A DNA stretch of 23,323 bases. Source: an uncultured Collinsella sp. (lineage in GTDB: Bacteria > Actinomycetota > Coriobacteriia > Coriobacteriales > Coriobacteriaceae). The translations under genes were made by a program, and so were the position numbers. The stretch covers positions 1 to 23,323 of the forward strand of contig URVD01000003.1 in NCBI GenBank assembly GCA_900551195.1, in the 5' to 3' direction. Below are positions 13,670-21,695 of this stretch, in pieces; the stretch's first letter is position 1, and each line of letters starts with the position of its first letter. The notes under the pieces are model-generated. The model did not search any database. It saw only the letters and a program-made list of their open reading frames with translations, and had not been told where the DNA came from.

Positions 13670-14770
13670 GTGAAATATCTCGAGAACCCATTTACCCCCA
13701 GTTTTGGTGAGGTTCCTGCCCATCTCGCTGGCAGACAACAGATTATTCGGGATTTGGACCGTGCCTTCTTGAGCCAGCGCAGGCGCCCAGAATTAACATC
13801 GATCTTCTCAGGCGCGCGTGGAACCGGTAAAACCGCTCTCATGTCGTCGCTCGCGACAAGGGCGGAATCCCACGGCTGGATTGCCGTAAAGACGACCGCG
13901 CTCCCGGGAATGCTTGAGGAAATCGAGCTCGGGGCGAAACGTGCTGCCGGCCATCTTATCGACCCGTCCAACCACTTCGAAGTCACCGGTCTCGGAATTG
14001 CACCGCTCGGCAGCATCGAGGTCAATCGCGTTCACGATGCCTCAACCTGGCGTTATCGCATGAGCGACATCATCGACCAGCTCAACGAGGCGGGCACCGG
14101 TCTGCTCGTCACGGTTGACGAGGTGGACCCGACACTCAACGAGATGATTCAGCTCGCAGCGACGTATCAGCACTTTGTGACCGATGGGAAACGCGTCGCC
14201 CTGCTCATGGCGGGACTTCCCAACAACGTATCGACGCTACTGAACCACAAGACGGTCTCGTTCCTTCGCCGCGCCCAACAATATCATCTGGGCCGCATTG
14301 CCGACTATGACGTGCGCGAGGCCTTGATTCGCACAATCCAGGAAAACGATCGCCTGGCAGATGCTGAGGGAATCGATCGAGCCGTTCGCTCGATCTCTGG
14401 TTTTCCCTTCCTATTGCAACTCGTAGGCTACCGTGCCTGGGACCTCACAAGCGATTCGAAGGAGATCTCGTCACGCGACTTTGACCTGGGAATCAAAATC
14501 GCGCGCGACGAGATGGACGACCGAATCCTCGCGGCAACCTATCGGGAACTCACGGCAGAGGACAAGCGATTCCTCATCGCCATGCTCGATGACGAGGAAG
14601 AGTCCACCACCGCTGACCTTGTCGAGCGCCTTAAGCGTTCGCCGCAGCAGGTCTCCCGCTACCGACGCCGCATGATAGACGCCGGCATCATCGGGGAGCG
14701 AGGACGAGGGCTCGTCGCATTTGAATTGCCATTCTTCCGCGACTATCTCGCAGCTCAATGCGTGAAATAG
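13670..14770 (+). CDS. AAA-type ATPase with C-terminal winged-helix region (ATPase 1)
   Basis: 366 residues. A short N-terminus (ENPFTPSFGEVPAHLAGR) leads to Walker A GARGTGKT (48-55), Walker B LLVTVDEVD (145-153), a sensor-like stretch LLMAGLPNN (about 178-186) and FLRRAQQY. It ends in a winged-helix-like region (about 300-360). The order NPF-x-P, GR, Walker A, DE, AGLP, FLRRAQ, QLVGY is shared with ATPase 2 at 17316-18434, so they are paralogues. Proteins with this Orc1/STAND-like build bind DNA or sense partners; no function is recognised. GTG start, with GAAAGGAG seven bases upstream. It is a single gene, with gene-end palindromes on both sides. Confidence 0.85.
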   Translation: MKYLENPFTPSFGEVPAHLAGRQQIIRDLDRAFLSQRRRPELTSIFSGARGTGKTALMSSLATRAESHGWIAVKTTALPGMLEEIELGAKRAAGHLIDPSNHFEVTGLGIAPLGSIEVNRVHDASTWRYRMSDIIDQLNEAGTGLLVTVDEVDPTLNEMIQLAATYQHFVTDGKRVALLMAGLPNNVSTLLNHKTVSFLRRAQQYHLGRIADYDVREALIRTIQENDRLADAEGIDRAVRSISGFPFLLQLVGYRAWDLTSDSKEISSRDFDLGIKIARDEMDDRILAATYRELTAEDKRFLIAMLDDEEESTTADLVERLKRSPQQVSRYRRRMIDAGIIGERGRGLVAFELPFFRDYLAAQCVK

Positions 14771-14776
14771 AAGTCA

Positions 14777-14806
14777 ATGCGACAAAGGGGTGCCCCTTTG
14801 TCGCAT
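14777..14806. repeat. Gene-end palindrome, copy 2
   Basis: ATGCGACAAAGGGG (14777-14790) and CCCCTTTGTCGCAT (14793-14806), a perfect 14-bp inverted repeat around TG. It fills the gap between the convergent ends of ATPase 1 (stop at 14770) and the UvrA-like gene (stop at 14810). Probable bidirectional terminator. Confidence 0.85.
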
Positions 14807-14809
14807 CGC

Positions 14810-17323
14810 CTATAGATAGCGGCCGGTAATGCTCTTGGAGCAGGCCGCGATGTCGCCTGGCGTACCGGCGCAGACGATTTGCCCGCCGGCGTCGCCACCG
14901 CCCGGGCCCATGTCGATCACATAATCGGCGTTACGGATAAGGTCGAGATCGTGTTCGATCACGATAACCGTGGCGCCCTTGGCAACAAGGCCGTCGAACA
15001 CACTCAGCAACACCTGAACATCGAGCGGATGTAGGCCGATCGTAGGCTCGTCGAACACGAATACGGCATCGTCCTGCACGCGTCCCATCTCGCTCGCAAG
15101 CTTAAGGCGCTGCGCTTCACCGCCCGAAAGCGCCGGTGTGGGCTCGCCAAGCGTGAGATAACCCAGGCCCAGGTCGTGCAAGGTCTGCAAGCGCGTCTGA
15201 ACCTTCTTGAGTCCCAGTGTGGCGTCGAGCGCCTCATCCACACTCATATCCATAAGCTGCGGCAACGTAAGCAGGCTCCCGTCCTTGCCCTCGCGATGGA
15301 TATGCGAGGCGGATTCCGCGTAGCGAGAGCCGCGACATGCGGGACAGACGATCTCGACGTCGGGCAAAAACTGCACGTCGAGCGATATCGAGCCCGTGCC
15401 GTCACACGTAGGGCAGCGCAAGGCGCCGGTGTTGTAGCTAAAGGCGCCCGCCTTGTAGCCGGCTGCCTTGGCCTCGGGCGTACGGGCGAAAGCGCGGCGC
15501 AGCTCATCATGGATGTCGGCATAAGTCGCTACCGTCGAGCGCACGTTGGCGCCGATGGGCGTAGCGTCAATCAGGTTTGCGCGGGCAATACCCTCGGCAT
15601 CGACCCAACGCACGTGCCCCGGCAGGCGCTCGCCAGCTGCCTGCGCCTTAAGCGCCGGGATGAGCGTCTCGAGTACCAACGTCGTCTTGCCCGAACCCGA
15701 AACACCCGTAACCGCAACCAAGCGACCGCGCGGGATATCGACTTCGAGCGGCTTGACGGTATGGATGGCATCGGTCGCCATGCGGATATGGCCCTGGTCG
15801 AACATTTCGTCGTCAGTCACCTGCGGACGCAAGCGCTTGGGCTCGGCGCGCAAAAACGGCGCGATGCGACTGCTCTGCGATTGCTCGACCTCGTCTACCG
15901 TACCAGCGGCGATCACATTGCCGCCGCCTGCTCCGGCAACGGGGCCCATCTCGACAAGATAGTCGGCTTCCGCCAGTACGCGCGTATCGTGGTCGACAAC
16001 AACCACGGTGTTGCCGTCATCCACCAGATCGCGCATCACGCCCACCAGGCCGTCGACATTGGCAGGATGCAAGCCAATCGAGGGCTCGTCCAGTACATAG
16101 AGCACGCCCGTCGAGCGATTGCGCACCACGCGGGCGAGCTGGACGCGCTGGCGCTCACCCGTGGAGAGCGTGGCGCCGGCGCGGTCGAGCGAGAGATAGT
16201 CAAGCCCCAGGTCGACCAAGCGACGAGCCGTGCTCAAAAATGAATCGCAGATATCCACTGCCATGGGCTGCATCTCGGCCGGCAAGGATGCGGGCACCCC
16301 GTGCACCCACTCAATCGCCTCGCCCAATGTCATGGCCGCCGCCTGTGCCAGATTGATACCGCGTACCTGGGGCTGGCGTGCGGCCTCGGAGAGGCGCGTG
16401 CCGCCACAGTCACGGCATGGCCCCTCGCGCAGAAAGCGCGCAACGCGCTTGAGCCCCTTGTCGTCCTTAACCTTGGCAAGCGCATTCTCCACGGTATAGA
16501 CGGCGTTGTAATAGGTGAAGTCGAGCGGCGTGGCGCCCTCGCCGTTTTTGGGAACGTAGAGAATGTGCTTTTTGACCGCCGGACCATGGAACACGATGTC
16601 GCGCTCCTGAGGCGTGAGCTGGTTAAACGGCACGTCGGTGCGTACGCCCATCTCGCCGGCCACCTGCTTCATCAGATCCCACATGAGCGTGCCCCAGGGA
16701 AGGACCGCACCTTCGTTGATAGTCTTTGACTCGTCGGGCACCAGGCTCGCCTCGTCCACCTCGCGCATGACGCCGGTGCCACCGCAGGTGGGGCATGCAC
16801 CACCGCTATTGAAAGCCAAATCCTCGGCACTCGGCGCGTAGAACTCGCGGCCGCATGTCGGACACGTGAGCGACAGGCCCGCAGCCACGTTAAGGCTCGG
16901 CTCCACACGCGCCCCGCAATGCGGGCACACGTGATGGGCACAGCGGCTGAAGAGCAAACGCAGGCTATTGTTGAGCTCGGTCATGGTGCCAAAGGTCGAG
17001 CGCACGCCCGGCACGCTCGGACGCTGGTGCAGCGCGAGCGCCGCCGGCACGTGCAGTACCTCGTCCACCTGAGCGTGCTCGGCCTGCGTCAGGCGACGTC
17101 GAGTATAGGTGCTGAGCGCCTCCAGGTAACGACGCGAGCCCTCGGCATAAAGAACCCCCAGCGCCAGAGAGCTCTTGCCCGAACCTGACACGCCGGCAAT
17201 ACCCACGAGCTTTCCCAGCGGAATATCGATATCGATGTCCTTAAGGTTATGGACACGTGCGCCACGTACCTCGATAGCCTGCGGGCTCATCTTCTGTTCC
17301 GTCACCTTTATCACCCTACTCAT
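14810..17323 (-). CDS. UvrA-like ABC ATPase lacking the UvrB-binding domain (UvrA2-type)
   Basis: 837 residues, against about 940 for UvrA. Two ABC modules: Walker A GVSGSGKS (44-51) and GVSGSGKT (about 540), signatures LSTGERQRVQLARV (about 384) and LSGGEAQRLKLA (about 730), Walker B LDEPSIGLHP and FDEPTIGLHP. Zinc-type cysteine pairs CPHCG, CPTCG, CRDCGG and CPTCDG...CPACRG are present. Between the first cysteine pair and GGACPTCGG only about 45 residues remain where E. coli UvrA has about 150, so the UvrB-interaction domain is absent, as in UvrA2 proteins. It should bind damaged or drug-bound DNA but not load UvrB. Its ATG at 17323 overlaps the ATPase 2 stop by eight bases; an alternative ATG is at 17290. 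The end abuts copy 2 of the palindrome. Confidence 0.9.
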   Translation of the reverse strand: MSRVIKVTEQKMSPQAIEVRGARVHNLKDIDIDIPLGKLVGIAGVSGSGKSSLALGVLYAEGSRRYLEALSTYTRRRLTQAEHAQVDEVLHVPAALALHQRPSVPGVRSTFGTMTELNNSLRLLFSRCAHHVCPHCGARVEPSLNVAAGLSLTCPTCGREFYAPSAEDLAFNSGGACPTCGGTGVMREVDEASLVPDESKTINEGAVLPWGTLMWDLMKQVAGEMGVRTDVPFNQLTPQERDIVFHGPAVKKHILYVPKNGEGATPLDFTYYNAVYTVENALAKVKDDKGLKRVARFLREGPCRDCGGTRLSEAARQPQVRGINLAQAAAMTLGEAIEWVHGVPASLPAEMQPMAVDICDSFLSTARRLVDLGLDYLSLDRAGATLSTGERQRVQLARVVRNRSTGVLYVLDEPSIGLHPANVDGLVGVMRDLVDDGNTVVVVDHDTRVLAEADYLVEMGPVAGAGGGNVIAAGTVDEVEQSQSSRIAPFLRAEPKRLRPQVTDDEMFDQGHIRMATDAIHTVKPLEVDIPRGRLVAVTGVSGSGKTTLVLETLIPALKAQAAGERLPGHVRWVDAEGIARANLIDATPIGANVRSTVATYADIHDELRRAFARTPEAKAAGYKAGAFSYNTGALRCPTCDGTGSISLDVQFLPDVEIVCPACRGSRYAESASHIHREGKDGSLLTLPQLMDMSVDEALDATLGLKKVQTRLQTLHDLGLGYLTLGEPTPALSGGEAQRLKLASEMGRVQDDAVFVFDEPTIGLHPLDVQVLLSVFDGLVAKGATVIVIEHDLDLIRNADYVIDMGPGGGDAGGQIVCAGTPGDIAACSKSITGRYL

Positions 17324-18434
17324 GCCATATAACTCGATCGCGAATGTACGCGCCCAGCATGGGCACGGTAAACCGGACGAGGCCGTATCCGGCAGCTTCG
17401 ATGACGCGCTCGCGAATCAGGCTTGCGCGATATTTACTCGCCCAGCTCTGGGTGCGATCGCAGCGCTCAATGATATCCGCCATGCGCGTCGGTTTGCCCT
17501 CTTCAACCGCCATGGCCTCGATAAAGAGGCGCTGTGGACTGCGCAGCCCGTAATACAGAGGCGCGTCAACCGCTTCGTAGAACTCGGAGACGGCATCCGC
17601 ATGGCCATCCTCGACATCGCGCCTTTCGATGACCTGCGAGCTACGCCGGACAGCAGACCGCCACATGTAATATCCCACCAGCTGAACCATATAGGGATGC
17701 CCCATGCTCTTGTGCGCCGCAAGGTCCGCTGTCTCCGCGTCAACGTAAAGACCAGCGTCTTTGACCGTCTGGATATACGAATCGCGTACCTTGGGCAAAG
17801 ATATCGCCTCCAGCGTACGCTGCTGGGCACGCCGCAAAAACGTCACGCTCGGCTCTTCGAGCAGATCGTCAACCATACTGGGCAAGCCAGCGAACACCAG
17901 CGCAAGACCGCGCTGGTCGCTATCGGGCAAGCCCGTGGCATCCTGGTCTCCGAGCAACTGCTGATAGAGAACGGCAAGGGCCGCCAGTTCCTCGATAGAC
18001 GCCGATTGTGCCTCGTCAATCGCAAACAGTATGCCCTTGCCTGGACCGAGCTTCTTGAGGCGCTCGTTGACCAGCCCTCGCAACGTTTCGCCCTTTGCTC
18101 GCGCCGCCTCGACCGACATCCGGCCAAACGACGGACCGAACTCCATTGACGTCACAACGGGCTTATTCGAGCGAAGCGCGTCGGCTAAGCGGTCGCATAA
18201 GCCAAGCGAAGCGGAATCGGAGATAACCGCCCATCCGCGCTCGCTGGCTAGACGTTGCAGCTCCCGCAGGAGAACCGTTTTGCCGCAGCCGCGGTTTCCC
18301 GTAATGAGCATGAGCCTACCCGGCGCTCCGGCGCCGTTGTCGAGTCCTTCCTCAAAATCTTCGATGACCGACTCTCGACCGATGAGCATCGGAGGCCGCT
18401 TGCCTGCCGTTGGCTTAAAGGGATTTGGATTCAT
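17316..18434 (-). CDS. AAA-type ATPase with C-terminal winged-helix region (ATPase 2)
   Basis: 372 residues. N-terminus MNPNPFKPTAGKRPPMLIGR, Walker A GNRGCGKT (46-53), Walker B ILFAIDEAQ (135-143), AGLPSMVDDLL (about 182-192), TFLRRAQQR, GHPYMVQLVGYYMW, and a winged-helix-like C-terminus (about 310-370). It follows the same plan as ATPase 1, about 3 kb away. GAGGAGG precedes the ATG. Its stop codon overlaps the start of the UvrA-like gene, so the two are translationally coupled and probably act together. Upstream are three 10-bp direct repeats that hold the likely promoter. No specific function is recognised; a DNA-binding or sensing partner of the UvrA-like protein is inferred. Confidence 0.86.
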   Translation of the reverse strand: MNPNPFKPTAGKRPPMLIGRESVIEDFEEGLDNGAGAPGRLMLITGNRGCGKTVLLRELQRLASERGWAVISDSASLGLCDRLADALRSNKPVVTSMEFGPSFGRMSVEAARAKGETLRGLVNERLKKLGPGKGILFAIDEAQSASIEELAALAVLYQQLLGDQDATGLPDSDQRGLALVFAGLPSMVDDLLEEPSVTFLRRAQQRTLEAISLPKVRDSYIQTVKDAGLYVDAETADLAAHKSMGHPYMVQLVGYYMWRSAVRRSSQVIERRDVEDGHADAVSEFYEAVDAPLYYGLRSPQRLFIEAMAVEEGKPTRMADIIERCDRTQSWASKYRASLIRERVIEAAGYGLVRFTVPMLGAYIRDRVIWHE

Positions 18435-18470
18435 GTCGGCCTCCTCGGATCGGTAAATCCTGGTAACAGT

Positions 18471-18500
18471 TATACCAACTTATACCGAGTTATACCAACT
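18471..18500. promoter_or_regulatory. Three tandem 10-bp repeats at the ATPase 2 promoter
   Basis: TATACCAACT, TATACCGAGT, TATACCAACT in tandem, bounded by CAGTT and AACTG. On the minus strand they provide TTGGTA as a -35 and TATAAC as a -10 with 18 bases between, upstream of the ATPase 2 start at 18434. Ten-base phasing puts each repeat on the same face of the helix, as expected for cooperative regulator binding. Confidence 0.55.
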
Positions 18501-18505
18501 GAATC

Positions 18506-18530
18506 TGACAAAGGGGCTGCCCCTCTGTCA
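18506..18530. repeat. Gene-end palindrome, copy 3
   Basis: TGACAAAGGGG (18506-18516) and CCCCTCTGTCA (18520-18530), one mismatch. On the minus strand it contains the stop codon of the TetM-like GTPase gene, again reading ATG TGA as in trmL. Confidence 0.75.
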
Positions 18531-20531
18531 CATGTGGCCGAAAAACTCGGCGTCTGCTGCTCGCCAGGGGCGGAAGGTGGCGGGATCGATCTTTACGTGC
18601 GCCGCGGCGGGTACGTCGTACCATTTGACCGTGTAACCAGCGCCGTGAGAGCAAAAGACCGAGTCGGGCGTGTTGGGCAGATCGGCCTCGGGCTCATAGG
18701 CGGCCGTCTCGATTACGCGCTCGGCATCATGGCAAGCCGCATAGCCGGCGAACTCCAGGTACAGATGCCCGCGACCGCTCGTGTAGGCAGCTACCTCCAG
18801 GGCATAGTCCTGCACCTCGGATGCCGGCACGCGACCCACAAGCTTCGCCCGGTCCCCCGTCATCGTCGGTGGCTCGTACTCGGCACCCATGCGCGTGGCA
18901 TCCGAGAGCGCCCGGCCCACGCACTCCCCCGGCACCTCGAGCTCAAAGTGGTACCACGGCTCCAACAGCACCGCCGCGCCAGCCTCACGCGCCTGCATGA
19001 GCCCCTGGCGAATCGCGCGGTACGTGGCCTGGCGAAAATCGCCGCCCTCGGTGTGTTTGGCATGCGCACGGCCGCCCGTGAGCGTAATGCGCACATCGGT
19101 GATGGGCGAGCCGGTCAGCACGCCCAGGTGATCGCGCTCCATGGCGTTGGTGAGTGCCAGACGCTGCCAGTTAAGATCGAGCTCATCGGTCGAGGTCACG
19201 GTGCCAAACTGCACGCCCGAACCCGCCGGCAACGGCTCCAGACGCAGATGCACCTCGGCATAGTGGCGCAGTGGCTCAAAGTGGCCCACGCCCTCGACCG
19301 GCTGCGAAATAGTCTCCTTATAGAGAATGCCGCCAGACTCAAACGCAACCGAAAGGCCAAAGCGATCGGCCAACACCCGCTGCACGACCTCGAGCTGCAC
19401 GGCGCCCATCAACTGCAAATGGATCTGCTCAAGATGCGTATTCCAGCTTACGCCGAGCATGGGATCTTCGTCCGCCAACTCAGTCAGCGCTTTGAACACC
19501 GCGTGGACATCGTGTTCGCCCGGAAGCACCGTATAGGTGAGGACCGGCGCAATGACGGGCGCATCGCACGCGGGTTCCGCGCCCAGAGCGTCCCCTGGGC
19601 GAACGTGCGCAAGGCCCGTCACGGCACAAATGCCGCCAGCAGCAACTTCTTGGGCAAGCTCATACTTCTCGCCGTTATAGATGCGTACCTGATCGACCTT
19701 CTGCTCCCATGCCTCGGCACCGGAACGTCCGTTAATCACCTGTTTGGCATGCAGCGTGCCGCCGGTCACTTTAACCCAAGCCAAGCGCTCGCCGCGGTCC
19801 CCGCGGCTGACGCGATAGACGCGGGCGGCAAACTCCGGGAGCCACGCCTGTTCGCGCATCAGCGCGCATATACCATCCAACAGCTCGTCCACACCTTGGT
19901 CCTTGAGCGCCGAGCCGGCAAAGCAGGGAAAGAGCTTGCGCTCAGCAACCATGCGCGACAGCGTTGCGACAGAAAGCTCACCCGCTTCAAGAAACTCCTC
20001 GAGCGCCGCTTCGTCCAACGCAGCAGCGTCCTCCTGAACGGCGCCACCCGCCAGCAGTTCGTTGGCATCCAGGCACCCCTCAGAAAGACGTTGCCCAAGT
20101 TGTGCCAGCAAAACATCGCGGCCGGGATTCTCCAAATCGATCTTGTTGATAAAGATGAACGTCGGGATGTCATAGCGCGCAAGCAGGCGCCACAGGGTTT
20201 CGGTGTGCCCCTGTACGCCATCGTTGGCGCCTACCACCAGAATCGCGTAGTCCAGGGCACGCAGCGTGCGCTCCGCCTCGGCAGAAAAATCGACATGGCC
20301 GGGAGCGTCCACGAGCATAACGTGGGTGTCACCATGGTCGAGCACAGCCTGCGACGAGAAGATCGTGATACCGCGCTCACGCTCAATCTCGTTCGTATCC
20401 AGATGCGAGTCGCCATCGTCAACGCGGCCGCGCTTGCGAATGCGGCCCGCGTTGAACAGCATGGCCTCGGCCAACGTGGTCTTGCCGGCATCGACATGCG
20501 CCAAGATTCCAACGACCGCTTGCTTCGACAT
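18528..20531 (-). CDS. EF-G/TetM-fold translation GTPase (ribosomal-protection-like family)
   Basis: 667 residues. GTPase motifs: AHVDAGKTT (11-19), ERERGITI (50-57), DAPGHVDF (75-82) and NKID (129-132). Length and domain order are those of TetM/TetO-type ribosomal protection proteins, which remove tetracycline from the ribosome. However, the domain IV loop that contacts the drug site (YSPVS in TetM) reads GGRAHAKHTEGGDFR here (about residues 485-500), so tetracycline resistance is uncertain; it may be a housekeeping or stress translation factor. Start at ATG 20531, supported by AAGAGGAG; an in-frame codon at 20600 adds 23 unlike residues. The stop lies inside palindrome copy 3. Confidence 0.87.
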   Translation of the reverse strand: MSKQAVVGILAHVDAGKTTLAEAMLFNAGRIRKRGRVDDGDSHLDTNEIERERGITIFSSQAVLDHGDTHVMLVDAPGHVDFSAEAERTLRALDYAILVVGANDGVQGHTETLWRLLARYDIPTFIFINKIDLENPGRDVLLAQLGQRLSEGCLDANELLAGGAVQEDAAALDEAALEEFLEAGELSVATLSRMVAERKLFPCFAGSALKDQGVDELLDGICALMREQAWLPEFAARVYRVSRGDRGERLAWVKVTGGTLHAKQVINGRSGAEAWEQKVDQVRIYNGEKYELAQEVAAGGICAVTGLAHVRPGDALGAEPACDAPVIAPVLTYTVLPGEHDVHAVFKALTELADEDPMLGVSWNTHLEQIHLQLMGAVQLEVVQRVLADRFGLSVAFESGGILYKETISQPVEGVGHFEPLRHYAEVHLRLEPLPAGSGVQFGTVTSTDELDLNWQRLALTNAMERDHLGVLTGSPITDVRITLTGGRAHAKHTEGGDFRQATYRAIRQGLMQAREAGAAVLLEPWYHFELEVPGECVGRALSDATRMGAEYEPPTMTGDRAKLVGRVPASEVQDYALEVAAYTSGRGHLYLEFAGYAACHDAERVIETAAYEPEADLPNTPDSVFCSHGAGYTVKWYDVPAAAHVKIDPATFRPWRAADAEFFGHM

Positions 20532-20718
20532 GGCTCTCCTCTTATTGCAAGCCCATCGCACGCGGCAACGGGCGTTCACGCTCCACACTGGATGATACAA
20601 TTTACGGGCCGGCGGGCGAAGCGGGCCCTATCCCCCGACCGAGCTCATCGCCCCGCGTTGCCGCGCGGCGATTTTCGTAGGTTCGCGCCTTGCGAAAGCC
20701 GGCTTGCAAATCAGCACA

Positions 20719-20757
20719 GCGAACGAAAATGACCCCACCTGGGCCAGTTTCGTTCGC
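20719..20757. repeat. 39-base hairpin repeat upstream of the TetM-like gene
   Basis: GCGAACGAAA (20719-20728) and TTTCGTTCGC (20748-20757) are exact complements; inside them TG and CCC pair partly with CA and GGG. It lies 28 bases beyond the stop of the GNAT gene on the minus strand and probably ends its transcript. A partial third copy of the arm occurs nearby (TTTTCG..GGTTCGC). Between it and 20531 I see only GC-rich sequence and a weak possible -10 (TATCAT, minus strand, 20592-20597). Confidence 0.55.
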
Positions 20758-20784
20758 ATGAATTATTGATATGAGGCGTCGCTC

Positions 20785-21273
20785 TTACGCCTCGCGCAGC
20801 CAGTCAAACGCAACACGCGGCGTACCGTCCGACACATATACGATACCGGCGCGCTTAAACCCGGCCTTGGCAATGGCTCCCTGCATGGGCAGGTTGTCCT
20901 GATGTGTGTCGATGCGCAGGTGATCGGCACGCTCCTTGGCAAAGGCAAACATCGCGGCCGCGATACCGTGCACGGTGCCGTCGGATGCCACACGGTGCAG
21001 CACGGCGTACGGAGTGTCGCTACGCCATTGACCGTCCTCAATTACGTCATAGCACTCGTCCGGGCCCGGTAAAAAGGCAAACGTCGCCACCACGTGACCA
21101 TCGACTTCGCACACATAGCTGCCACCGGCGGCGATATCGGCAGCCAGCTGCTCGGCAGAAGGCGTGCCCTCGGGCCACTGCGTGGCGTTGCCATGCGCGC
21201 GCATAAAGGCGCGGGCCGCGTCATAGATAGCCATGACGGCGGGAATGTCGGTATCGAGGGTTTTTCTGATCAT
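20785..21273 (-). CDS. GNAT-family N-acetyltransferase
   Basis: 162 residues. It begins MIRKTLDTDIPAVMAIYDAARAFM, the usual GNAT first strand and helix, has a central YVCEVDGHVVATFAFLPG strand pair, then VLHRVASDGTVHGIAAAMFAFA at the acetyl-CoA-binding position, and ends with NLPMQGAIAKAGFKRAGIVYV, the typical late GNAT motif. It transfers an acetyl group to an unknown amine in the cytoplasm. ATG 21273 is preferred, but the preceding GTG at 21276 is better spaced from GAGG, so it may start one codon earlier. It is divergent from the small Cys-rich gene across a shared palindrome. Confidence 0.83.
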   Translation of the reverse strand: MIRKTLDTDIPAVMAIYDAARAFMRAHGNATQWPEGTPSAEQLAADIAAGGSYVCEVDGHVVATFAFLPGPDECYDVIEDGQWRSDTPYAVLHRVASDGTVHGIAAAMFAFAKERADHLRIDTHQDNLPMQGAIAKAGFKRAGIVYVSDGTPRVAFDWLREA

Positions 21274-21294
21274 CACGCGGCGACCTCACGTTTA

Positions 21295-21326
21295 TTGGTA
21301 TCACTTTGATTGAGCAATGATACCAA
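21295..21326. promoter_or_regulatory. Palindromic operator/promoter between divergent genes
   Basis: TTGGTATCA (21295-21303) and TGATACCAA (21318-21326) are perfect complements with 14 bases between. Because of the symmetry, each strand offers TTGGTA as a -35 and a GAT-containing -10 in the right place, with starts of transcription roughly 15-20 bases before each gene. This may be a bidirectional promoter, an operator or both. TTGGTAT also occurs in the ATPase 2 promoter repeats. Confidence 0.5.
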
Positions 21327-21344
21327 CGTTTGGAGAGGGGCGCG

Positions 21345-21647
21345 ATGCAGATGGGAAGCAAAAAGCGAGCCGCCTGGTCAAAGGCCAAAAGCGAGTTTTT
21401 GGGCGCTGCCACCGGCGGCGATATGAGCTACCTGTTTGCGCGCGAAGACGAGCGCCGCGACGCCCTGAACGCCGAGCGCAATGAAGCCTGGCGCTACAAG
21501 TCGTGCGAACGCAAAAACCGTTACGATACGCGCGCCGAGGCCGAGGCAGTTATGGCCGACTGCGAAAACCGCGGGCGGCGTGGTTTGGCCTGCTACAAAT
21601 GCGAATACTGCGGTGGATGGCACCTGACGTCGCACCCATGGAAATAG
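21345..21647 (+). CDS. Small Cys-rich (zinc-ribbon-like) protein
   Basis: 100 residues. The N-terminal half is charged and helical (KKRAAWSKAKSEFL, then EDERRDALNAERNEAWRYKS). The C-terminal half reads CERKNRYDTRAEAEAVM and ends CYKCEYCGGWHLTSHPWK. The CX2CX2C cluster followed by GGWHLTS resembles a short zinc-ribbon end found in many small actinobacterial and phage proteins of unknown role, with the last His as a likely extra ligand. GGAGAGGGG lies just upstream of ATG 21345 (another ATG is at 21351). It is divergent from the GNAT gene and convergent with rsmJ. Confidence 0.75.
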   Translation: MQMGSKKRAAWSKAKSEFLGAATGGDMSYLFAREDERRDALNAERNEAWRYKSCERKNRYDTRAEAEAVMADCENRGRRGLACYKCEYCGGWHLTSHPWK

Positions 21648-21661
21648 ACGCCGCATCGGCA

Positions 21662-21680
21662 CGGCGCTAGCGAAGCGCCG
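21662..21680. terminator. GC-rich hairpin between convergent genes
   Basis: CGGCGCT, loop AGCGA, AGCGCCG: seven perfect pairs, between the ends of the Cys-rich gene and rsmJ. No T-tract, so termination is inferred only from position. Confidence 0.35.
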
Positions 21681-21695
21681 GTAATCGCACGCAAG

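Noticed and set aside
14810..17323. Housekeeping UvrA of nucleotide excision repair
   Set aside because: Too short and without the UvrB-binding domain; a separate full-length uvrA is expected elsewhere.
18471..18500. CRISPR-like repeats
   Set aside because: Only three contiguous 10-bp units with no spacers, located at a promoter.
18528..20531. Confident tetracycline-resistance gene call
   Set aside because: The drug-site loop differs from proven Tet proteins, and no mobile element or tet leader peptide is present.
18255..20732. Very long open frame on the plus strand (over 800 codons) opposite the TetM-like gene
   Set aside because: The opposite strand encodes clear GTPase motifs and has a good start site; this frame is basic, motif-free and runs across an intergenic region.
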